DNA of 64,000 bases. It comes from Paragordius varius. Taxonomy: Eukaryota > Nematomorpha. The stretch is from contig OZ176050.1 of assembly GCA_964247055.1 (NCBI GenBank), positions 14,198,001 to 14,262,000 of the forward strand. Direction: 5' to 3'. Shown piece by piece: positions 35,059 through 43,880 of the stretch. Each line of letters begins with the position of its first letter. Position 1 is the stretch's first letter. Under the pieces are notes generated by a model. The model saw only the letters and a program-made list of their open reading frames with translations. It was not told the DNA's origin and made no database searches. The position numbers and the translations under genes are program-made.

Positions 35059-35620
35059 AGCGGGTAGCTCCTTACCCAGCAGCTATCATCATAAGAAATG
35101 CCTGACTGAAATTTTTGCCTTTTAACAGGGAATACGTGGAATCCATATTGAATTTTTACGGTCTCATACCTAGGGCGAAAAATAGATTTAAAAAATTATT
35201 TTTGAGGACTTTGTTTTTAGAAAAAAATGGCATTTTACGGGGGTAGGGGGTAAAAAGAGGGCCTAAATCAAAAAAGTGACTCGACTATGTTCGGCGCAAT
35301 CGAAAATAAGTATACAAAAATCATATTTGAAATAGAATGGACCAACACGTTCTCCAGAAAATTGTCTCAAAGACACGATTTTTGTGGACTTGTGTTTTCA
35401 AAAAAACCCGTTTTTCACACAGGGTGGCCCCGAACTAAGGGCCTATTTCAAAAAAAGGGCGAAGCTATTGTCGGGGCATTCATTAATGATTATATTTTTT
35501 CGAAGTTTGGATTTGAATGGGTCTACCGGTTTTCCTGTACCAGATCACAAAGCCAGCATTTTCCATTTTTATAAATATATAGATGATTATACACTTTCTT
35601 CCTAATACTACTGTCATCAT

Positions 35621-35858
35621 TATCAAAAAGCCAAGTTAATACCACAAATCTCTGGATTAAAAGATAAATTGTTACAACAAATCGGTACCTTACACGTTTA
35701 TTCCAGAAAATTAAGGTAATATAATATATATTATACTAATATTTTAGTTTTATTACTTGCCAACATTATAAAAAAGCCAAATTAATCGGTAGAAAAGACA
35801 AATTGATACTACAAATCGGTACCTTAAACGTTTATTCCAGAAAATTAAGGTAATATTA
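35621..35858. repeat. Local ~95-bp direct duplication
   Basis: Two copies (35621-35723 and 35766-35858) share AAAAAGCCAA, ACAAATCGGTACCTTA, and CGTTTATTCCAGAAAATTAAGGT. They lie between the Helitron end and the hAT transposase relic and may be subterminal hAT repeats. Confidence 0.7.
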
Positions 35859-35902
35859 ATTATATTAATAGTAGTTTATAAATAGGAGCACAAAAAGAGA
35901 TT

Positions 35903-37680
35903 GGAAATTTAACGATGAATTTATGAAAGGTTTTCCTTTTATCGAAAAAACGAAGAATGAATCATCTGTTAAATGTCTTATATGCGAAGGGGGAATTTAC
36001 CCTACCAAATGGCGGCAAGCATGATATTACAAAGCATATGGAAACACAGAAACATAAAAAATATTTAGATATGGCGGCATCATCTTACAAAATGAGATTT
36101 TTTTTCGAAAAACCGCTTTTGGAGAGGAGAAAAGAATTTGGCACTAGCTGAGGGCGTGTTATCTTTTCACGCTGTTAATCACAATCATTCCTTTAGATCT
36201 ATGGACTGTACCTCACAGGTTATTCGCACGTCATAAAAAATTTACATGTGCCCGCACAAAGGCTGAAGCCATTGTGTGCAATGTCCTTTCGCCACATGCA
36301 TTTTCTGAAATATAAAAAGATTTGTTGAAAATTAATTTCTTATCCCTATACTCTGATGCCTCTAATCCATGAAACAAAATTATTTCCCACTTTAATAAGA
36401 TATTTTGATTCAGAAACCGGAGTAAAAATTAAAATTTTAGATTTAATTTCACATGGTGAAAATTCCGAAATAATATTTACTTCAATAATGCATTTTCTAG
36501 AAAAAAATAATTTAAAAGACAAAATTATCGCATATTGCGCTCACAACACCAATACGAACTTCGGTGGAAAAGCAAGGATGGGAACGAATAATATTCATAA
36601 ATTAGCAGATAATCTTAATCAAAACATTATTGGCGTTGGGTGTGCAGCGCATATAATACACAACACTATTAAAACAGCTGCTGATTTGTTACCCCTAGAT
36701 GTGGAAAATGTAGTTGTTAAAACATATTCATTTATTTATGTACACGTTACGCGTTGAAACGCTTAAGGAATTCTGTAAAAATGCAGAAGTTAAATATCAA
36801 AAAATGCTTGGATATTATAAAACTCGTTGGTTAGCTCTTCTGCCAGCTATCGAAAGAATTTTAAAAATGTAAGACCCTTTAAAATCCTATTTTTTATTAC
36901 ATGACAAATGTCCTACAACTTTGGAAAAGTTTTTTGAAAGTGATTCTTCGAAAATATGGTTAGAGTTCCTATATAATCAAGCTTCTCTCCTTCAAAATGT
37001 TATTATATTGATAGAAGGTGACAAAATTTCGGCAATCGAAGTAGCCAATGAAGTTAATAACCTAAAATTCCAATGTCAAGAACGGTTAGAAAATAATTTT
37101 ATACCATTAACCATCCGCAATATGATAAATAATTTAGAAAAACAAGGCTTAATAAATCGCTAAGATATCCTGTACCATATAAAAATGTTTTATACAAACT
37201 GTAAAGATTATTTGGAAGACTGGACGACGCAATTCAGTGAAATTGATCATTTTCATTGGATAATATTAAAATCAATTGGTGCGATGTTCAAAAATCATTT
37301 ATTATATCTGCTCCCAAAAATTCTCAAAAAATAATCTTTCAGAAAATGAACTTTTTTCTGAAGTATCATTAGTTAAAAGATGTATTAATAATGAAAAACT
37401 TAAATTATGGACAAAAGAAACATATACAGTAGAAAATAAATGGTTGGAAATATTTCATCATTATGAAGCCAACTATATCATATACAATAATATTTTAAAA
37501 ATTGTGGAATTCCCACTATGTTTACCTAGAACCGACGCTCCTACTGAGCACGTTTTTTCCACAGTAAATCAGGTGTGGACATCGGAAAAATCAATTTTAA
37601 ATGTTGAAACTTTAAAGGCCGTTTTATCTGTCAAATATAATTTGACAAATTCTTATGAAGACTTTTACAATATTTTATGA
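35903..37680 (+). pseudogene. hAT transposase relic with BED zinc finger
   Basis: The N-terminus has FNDEFMKGFPFIEKT and CLICEG, then GKHDITKHMETQKHKKYLDMA, a BED-type C2H2 finger. A frameshift at the G run near 35990 separates the two halves. Next come LAEGVLSFHAVNHNHSFRSM and then the central catalytic-domain region (36356-36757: ILDLISHGENSE, GVGCAAHIIHNTIKTA). The end carries the dimerisation domain (FPLCLPRTDAPTEHVFSTVN, ending NSYEDFYNIL at 37680). At least four frameshifts or stops break it. DNA transposons of this group excise and reinsert with 8-bp duplications. A second, inverted copy of the C-terminal half follows at once. Confidence 0.85.
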
Positions 37681-37789
37681 TGACAATCTGCTAAAACGCA
37701 TTCACTCAAACAAAAAATATACCAAAGAATAAAATATTTTCTTATATTTATAAAGTTTTTATGTTAAAAAATAGACAAAATTACTTAAA

Positions 37790-38274
37790 ATATTGTATAA
37801 GTCTTCATAATTTGTCAAATTATATTTGAACAGATAAAATGACTTTTATTTAACATTTAAATTTGATTCCGTGTCCTTACTTAATTTACTGTGAAAAAAC
37901 GCAATAGCAGTGGTTCAGGTAAAGATAATGCAAATTCTACAATTATATTATTTTATGGAACATAATTTGTTTAAAAATGATTATTTTAACCATTTCTATC
38001 CTACGTATTTTTTTCTGTTGTCCATAATATAAGTTTTCATTCAATATATTTATTTAATAATGAGACTTCATAAAAAAGTGTCATTGTGCACCGTCTTGTC
38101 TTCCAAATAATCGTTTCTGTTTGTATAAAACATTTTTATATTCTGGCTATTCATTGAGCCTTGTTTTTCTGGATGCTTTATAATATTGCGATTAAGTAAT
38201 GGTAGAAAATTACAAAATTTTGACATCAAAAAGTTTTCGAAAAAATGAATATTTTCTAAAAAGATTTTATGCAA
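37790..38274 (-). pseudogene. Second hAT transposase relic, C-terminal half, inverted
   Basis: On the minus strand, HPEKQGSMNSQNIKMFYTNR and DYLEDKT correspond to LEKQGLINR..HIKMFYTNCK and DYLEDWT of the plus-strand copy. AFFHSKLSKDTESNLNV and KYNLTNYEDLYNIL (37905-37790) correspond to its dimerisation end. The two relics are tail to tail, about 110 bp apart. They are clearly diverged from each other, so this is two insertions or an old inverted duplication rather than a recent foldback. Confidence 0.75.
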
Positions 38275-38515
38275 AATTCGGTGAAGCGAGTTTTATGGTG
38301 TTTGCATAGTTCAAACGAAAACACTGTAAGACAGGGGTTTCCAACACGCGAGCCGCTGCCTTTCAATAGGTAGCCCTCAAGAAACATTTAATAAACAAAA
38401 TTTCAATTATTCTAAATGATATCGATTTTCTTAAACTTAATGTTTTTCCGAATTTTGGTAAGAACCAGCAATCATTGTTAAAATAAATAATTGTTTTTCA
38501 GTTTTATGATTGAAA

Positions 38516-39512
38516 TCTATATATTTATAAAAATGGAAAATGCTGGCTTTGTGATCTGGTACAGGAAAACCGGTAGACCCAATCAAATCCAAATATCGAA
38601 AAAATATAATCATTAATAAATGTCCCGACAATAGCTTCGCCCTTTTTTTGAAATAGGCCCCCAGTTCAGGCCCACCCCGTATGAAAAACGGGTTTTTTTT
38701 GAAAACAGAAGTCCACAAAATCGTGTTTTTGAGACAATTTTCCGGAGAACGTGTTGGACCATTCAATTTCAAATATGATTTTTGTTTACTTATTTTCGAT
38801 TGCGCCGAACATAGTCGAGCCACTTTTTTGATTTAGGCCCTCTTTTTACCCGCTCCCCCCGTAAAATGCCATTTTTTTCAAAAAACAAAGTCCACAAAAA
38901 TAATTTTTTAAATCGATTTTTCGTCCTAGGTATGAGACCTTAAAAATTCAATAAAGATTCCACGTATTCCCTGTTAAAAGGCAAAAATTTTAGTCCACCG
39001 TTTATTTGATGATAGCTGCTGGGTAAGGAGCTACCCGCTAAAAACTGATTTTTCATATAACTTTGTGAACTGTTTCCGGAAAACCGGTGATCCCAATCAA
39101 ATCCAAATATCGAAAAAATATAATCATTAATGAATGCCCCGACAATAGCTTCGCCCTTTTTTGGAATTAGGTCCCCAGTTCGGGCCCACCCCGTGTGAAA
39201 AATGGGTTAAGTCAATTTTTTGGAGAACGTGTTGGACCATTCAATTTCAAATATGAATTTTGTTTACTTATTTTTGATCGCGCTGAACATAGTCGAGTCA
39301 CTTTTTTGATTTAGGCCCTCTTTTTACCCGCTCCCCCCGTAAAATGCCATTTTTTTCAAAAAAAACAAAGTCCACAAAAATATTTTTTTGATTGTATTTT
39401 TTTGTCCACGGTATGAGACTGTAAAAATTCGAGAAAGATTTTTCGTATTGCCTGTTAAAAGGCAAAAATTTTAGTCAAGCGTTTCTTTGATGATAGCTGC
39501 TGAGTAAGGAGT
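38516..39512 (+). mobile_element. Helitron, 3' truncated
   Basis: The element begins TCTATATATTTATAAAAATG with A before it, and continues with the standard 5' block (GTGATCTG, GGAAAACCGG, CCCATTCAAATCC-like). The module is repeated twice, with the GAACGTGTTGGACCATTCAA landmark near 38746 and 39223. It stops without hairpin or CTAG near 39512. Confidence 0.7.
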
Positions 39513-39572
39513 ATCTATCATATGTATAGCATGTTAAAAGATATATGGATATTAAAACATTATTTATGGTAA

Positions 39573-39725
39573 TCTATATATTTATAAAAATGGAAAATGA
39601 TGGCTTTGTGATCTACAGGAAAAACGGTACACCCATTCAAATCCAAACTTCGAACCCCCCCCCCCCCCCCCCCAGAAGTCCGAAGGACTTCCTCGGGCTG
39701 TGTAGCAGCACGAGATTCACGCTAG
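39573..39725 (+). mobile_element. Minimal 153-bp Helitron
   Basis: Both termini are intact: TCTATATATTTATAAAAATG at the left, and at the right the hairpin region (GGGCTGTGTAGCAGCACGAG) ending GATTCACGCTAG, with A before and T after. Between them are only ~75 bp of 5' sequence, a run of 19 C (39655-39673) and AGAAGTCCGAAGGACTTCC, a near-palindrome. This is close to the smallest unit that still keeps both Helitron ends. Confidence 0.8.
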
Positions 39726-39814
39726 TGTAATAATACAATTTTTGTTCATGCCCATATGTTTTACGAATGCGGCCCGTCTGATTTTTTGTCTAAATGCGGC
39801 ATTAGACACCCCTG

Positions 39815-41592
39815 ATAATTTTTCATAATGATTCTTTGCATTAATATTTACTCAGATTTTTTAATTTAAAGGTTCGTTTGCTGTCAAACTTGGGTAAATT
39901 TTTTTACAAAAAAATTATTTATTTAAACATATTGAAGTCAATGAATATTTTAATCAGCATTCTGAACTTAAAGCGTACGGTTTCCATCATGCCTCAATAC
40001 AGAATGTACGCTTCAACAAAGTTGTGTTAATAATTTAATTTTTAAACTATGTTTGCATCTTTCATAAATATGTTTTAGTAGCCATGACCCAGTAACATGT
40101 ATAAAAGCTATCGCGAAATCTCGGCATTTTTGCGTTTGTTTAAACAAAACTAGCCCATTTTATAGTACCGCATCTGAAACTTAAAGGTACACTAGGATTG
40201 ATGTTTTAATTTTTGAATATAGTATATCACATTTTTTAATGATATTTTTGGAATAAAGCATTTAGCTTCAACAAGAAATTCAGTTTATAATTAAACGACA
40301 ATCTATTACTGGGATGTCACCATAGTGCAAATGAAGCCATTTTCACAATATATTTATAATGCATTTTCATTTATTCATAAAATAGCTCGCCATTAAAATC
40401 AAACATAGGGGTTAAGGAAAAACAGGCAAAAAATATATAATGTTTTGAAGTTTAGGTCCTTTTCATTAGGCGAGTCTAAAAATGAAAATAAAAGTATATT
40501 TATTGATTTAATTGTTATCAAAAATTCATACATGTTAAGTAATTAGTCTACAAAATCACTGTTACCTGAAATTGCTACTTATGAAAAATACTCTTGGTAA
40601 TTTAATTTGTCTAGGATGTTTTTGTGAAGGCTCATCTTATTTAAAAAAATGATCTTGATTATAGAAACGCGGTTAAATTATGATAAAAAATCTTTTTTTA
40701 ATTTTCACAGTTGAAAATATAAGCTTTAAATTTATTGGAATGCAACGTTTACTAAAAAAATATTAGGTATATCTAAGCTAATAAATTTAAAAATTCCCAA
40801 CTTTATTTCTAAATGAAATAATTATTTTTAGGAAGAACACAAATTTATCGAATGTGTATTAATTTTAAAATAGGCAAAAATTCTTTTTGCCTTAAAATCG
40901 TGTCTACAACTGTGAAAACTAAAAAGACAATTATAAGCCCAGATTGTTTATCGTTATGCTTCCAGCATTATTCAAGTCTAAATTAAAATTTTGGGCATTT
41001 TTTATCTCTGATAAAAAGGTTAATGTTATATAGATAGAAAATATATTAAATATTACGATTCTATAATGTATTGAGTTGCCATGCCGTCACATTTGGTAAC
41101 CTAAAAATAGCATATATCTAAAAATTTTCCAAGTCAAATTTATCAATAAGTTTCTCATTATTATTTTAAATCTATTTATATAGATTAGGCTGATGTAATT
41201 TTATTAACTTTACATGCTACATATTAAATTGGATATATATTTGATAATTAACGGCCAATTATTTTTGTACAAAAATTTATAAATTTTAAAAAATTAAAAA
41301 TTTAATATTTGAAATTTTAACGCCCTATATTTGTTGTTCAATTTATATCTTGTTATCTTTTTATCAAGAAAGTTTCGGTTGCTTGCTCAGGGCTGACAGC
41401 GATTATAAATAAGTTTTTTATAAACATATCTTTACCTTATACTACTATTAACAACATTTCTCCTCTTCATTTCACATTTATGCATATAAATTATATATCC
41501 ATAATCTTTTTAAGTTTAATAATAATCAATAAGTTTTTATGCTTTATAAACACCAATGTAATAAATTGCTATATGAATGATGATGATAGTTA
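39815..41592. other. AT-rich intergenic stretch
   Basis: No gene was recognised. It holds one copy of a short repeat (39966-40024) whose relatives form the inverted pair at 44618-44955. Confidence 0.4.
39966..40024. repeat. Dispersed repeat related to 44618-44955
   Basis: The sequence GTTTCCATCATGCCTCAATA, then TACGCTTCAACAAAGTTGT, matches one arm of the inverted pair inside the Helitron at 43881-46526. Confidence 0.55.
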
Positions 41593-41774
41593 TTATAAAT
41601 ATTTCATGTATTTTACCCTAAATTCAACAGGGGTATTAATCGCAGCAAAAGTAATTGTGTGATTGACCAGGTTCCCAAGTTTTCCGAAATAAGTTGCAGT
41701 AATTCCTACGGGCGGAGTTGCAATCGGATCCGTTTCATTTTTGATGGTGTAGGTGTTTCCATCCCTAACTATAA
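41593..41774 (-). CDS. Candidate terminal host exon, unknown protein
   Basis: On the minus strand an acceptor (CATTGCTTTAG) is followed by a 60-codon frame ending in TAA at 41595-41593. The peptide starts IVRDGNTYTIKNETDPIATP, continues with GITATYFGKLGNLVNHTITF and ends FRVKYMKYL. Its composition is protein-like and the DNA is richer in G/C than its surroundings, which is unusual here. I do not recognise the family. Upstream exons should lie at higher coordinates on the minus strand, but none was found up to about 43500. It could be the last exon of a gene with a long intron, or a retained fragment. Confidence 0.5.
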
Positions 41775-43339
41775 CTAAAGCAATGGTTTAACGAAACTTA
41801 TCTATGGGTAGAGTATTAAGCAATGGATGTTTTTAAACAAATTTTATCCATACATACGTAAACAACTGCAATAAATTGTTATAATATCTATTAGTTATTG
41901 TGGAAGTTTGTGCCCTTACTTTTATCGATTTTCATAAATCCGTGGAATATATGGTATGCGTTTAACTTTTTATGAAAATAAGTTTGGCAAAAAACAAAAT
42001 TTTATAAATAAATTAGAAACTTGACTGTACATATTTTGCGGTAAAAACTATTTTAAACTGTAACGATATTTCTTTTTCTTTTAGATATCAAAAAGATTAG
42101 TGAAATTTGAACCGTCCCTCACGAGCTAAACGTTTTAAATCTACTCAGATGTAAGTGGCTATCATTAAAGCTAATTTGCTACGGGTGAAAACTTTAGCCG
42201 AAGTGTAGGAAACCAACAGGTTCCAGACATATTTGGGCCAATTTTAAAAGTCAGACAAGAAAAAAGAGATAAATATATCAGATATTCGTTGTGCAAGAGA
42301 CAGCCAGTGAATTAGAAACGGTGGTCGTCGAATCGTCATTAGCTTATAATAGAAATGGTCAGTGGTGGACAGTCAATCGGTGACAATAACAAATTGATGC
42401 ATTCATCTATCAGATTATAAATACTTCATCAAGATATTTTTTGTGGGTTAATATAAATAAATTATGTCAGGGCGTTATATAATGAGATGCGATATGGAAT
42501 CATTTTATCAGAAGCGGTAAGAGAGAATTGTTTAGTTAATCCATATTAACAAAATCAACCAGAAAGCCATCAAAATCGAATAAATAAATTCATATATCTT
42601 AAATCGTGCATATACACCAGTGATCGGTATATAAACTAATTTAATAAGCAGACAGCTAAAGTGCTATTGGGTTCAATCAAGGAGAAATAGCTAAATTTAG
42701 AGCATTGTTGCGTGTGAATACAAAGGAAGGGTAAAGGAAAATAGTTGAAATGGATAGTTAAATATTTGCTATTAAAATCATCCTTTTCACTTTTTATATT
42801 GGTATAGAAGAGAAAGTGAGTTGCTACAGTGGGCCTCGATTAAATTAAAAACTCCCGCCCACTGGTATAATCAGTTATTATAAGCAGAACGCTTCACTCT
42901 CCCAAAAAACTGTTTAGGCTGTGATAATTTTTGTAAGAACAAAGAAAACAATTTATCCAGCATTATGACCATTTAATCTTATCTCTTAAATAAATATTTT
43001 TATGCCTCTTGTGCGGCATACTTAACAACACGAACCTCAAAAATACATATCTACAGATTTCTATCAATTTAGATCCTAATTTGCCTTCAAACTATTTTAG
43101 AAACACCAGAATTTCTTTCAGAACCTATGATAACAAACAAGGGTTAAAATACAAACGTATGGTTGTATACTTATAAACCAAACAATCCTGAAAAGCTTTT
43201 TTACCTTAATTGATACAAAAATCAATTAATTATCTTTCATTTTTGGTTTATATAAAAACATTCTTTTTATTTTTTACGTTTCGTCTTTATATGTTTTTTT
43301 TGTTTTTCTTGTATAGGCAATGAATCCAAAAAAATTATT
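41775..43339. other. Intergenic or intronic stretch
   Basis: No second exon for the 41593-41774 candidate was found. A strong plus-strand acceptor-like string (TTTCTTTTTCTTTTAG, ending near 42084) is followed by a short open frame only. A 38-bp hairpin lies at 42827-42864. Confidence 0.35.
42827..42864. repeat. 38-bp hairpin, possible pogo-like terminus
   Basis: CAGTGGGC (42827-42834) and GCCCACTG (42857-42864) form an 8-bp stem around a 22-nt loop. The left side (CAGTGGGCCTCGATTAAATT) resembles termini of pogo/Tigger-type elements. It may be two element ends fused by deletion. Confidence 0.4.
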
Positions 43340-43483
43340 AGGCCGCAATTTTTTTTATCTTGTCTGCCGCGATATAATACCGATAAAAATTTCATAATTG
43401 TCTGACACATTTGCAATTGATTTTCAAATAAGGTATAAATAAATTAAAAAGAAATTTTAAGAGACGCAGTTTGAGTACCACTG
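43340..43483 (-). mobile_element. Diverged hAT MITE copy
   Basis: The right end GCAGTTTGAGTACCACTG complements to CAGTGGTACTCAAACTGC, the end of the hAT at 3715-5858. The interior (GATATAATACCGATAAAAAT) matches, inverted, that of the MITE at 22186-22366. The left end is not clear. Confidence 0.55.
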
Positions 43484-43545
43484 CTGTATTTAAATAATAA
43501 AAGATATACTCATTTCACATGTGTTCATAAGGAGAGTATACATAG

Positions 43546-43697
43546 ATAGGGTGCAATCAGCGACAGGTCCTTTATTTAAAGTTAAAACTGAATTATTGTA
43601 TTCTATAATTGTGTTTGGTGCTGTCAGACGAGTATTATTAGAGGACCCAATTTTTTCGCAATCTCCTAAATTTAAAGGAAAAATGCTGGCTTTATAT
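43546..43697 (+). CDS. Candidate internal host exon, unknown protein
   Basis: An acceptor-like TACATAG precedes the segment, and a good donor (TTATAT|GTAAGATA) follows it. The open frame encodes RVQSATGPLFKVKTELLYS, then VRRVLLEDPIFSQSPKFKGK, MLALY. The mix of charged and hydrophobic residues is gene-like and the frame is open throughout. No family was recognised and no partner exon was found. The polypyrimidine tract is weak, so confidence is limited. Confidence 0.35.
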
Positions 43698-43880
43698 GTA
43701 AGATATCATAGTAAAAATTGAAATTATGCAGACAAAATATAAAAATATAAATAATTTTATATATATATATTACAAATGTAAAATATACAGTAATAATCGA
43801 ATTCATATGGACAAAACGTGAAAATATAAAGACAAAAGTTTTTTTCTAAAAGACACCATACTTATTAAATCATTATTATA

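Larger units (their letters stand above)
29599..35583 (-). mobile_element. Helitron carrying an LTR retrotransposon
   Basis: On the minus strand the element starts TCTATATATTTATAAAAAT at 35583 and ends CTAG at 29599-29602. The 3' hairpin GCTGC-GTA-GCAGC is intact and the flanks are A and T. Without the 4.3-kb LTR insert (30738-35058 plus one 5-bp duplication) it is about 1.66 kb. The interior has three copies of the module running from TAGCGGGTAGCTCCTTACCC through TTTTTGCCTTTTAACAGGGA and GAATGGACCAACACGTTCTC to GGGTCTACCGGTTTTCC. No Rep/helicase gene is present. Confidence 0.85.
38332..39814. mobile_element. Possible hAT shell around Helitrons
   Basis: The left end reads CAGGGGTTTCCAACACGCGA followed by GCCGC, and the right end complements to CAGGGGTGTCTAATGCCGC. 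Such ends fit a nonautonomous hAT. Most of the interval is Helitron sequence inserted later. No 8-bp target duplication was found, so the pairing of the two ends is tentative. Confidence 0.45.

Noticed and set aside
41480-41662. Plus-strand frame with a signal-peptide-like start
   Set aside because: The hydrophobic start comes from AT-rich DNA, and the second half is antisense to a more convincing minus-strand exon.
42827-42864. tRNA-like or structured RNA gene
   Set aside because: Only a single 8-bp stem is present; there are no A/B boxes or cloverleaf, and a transposon terminus explains it better.
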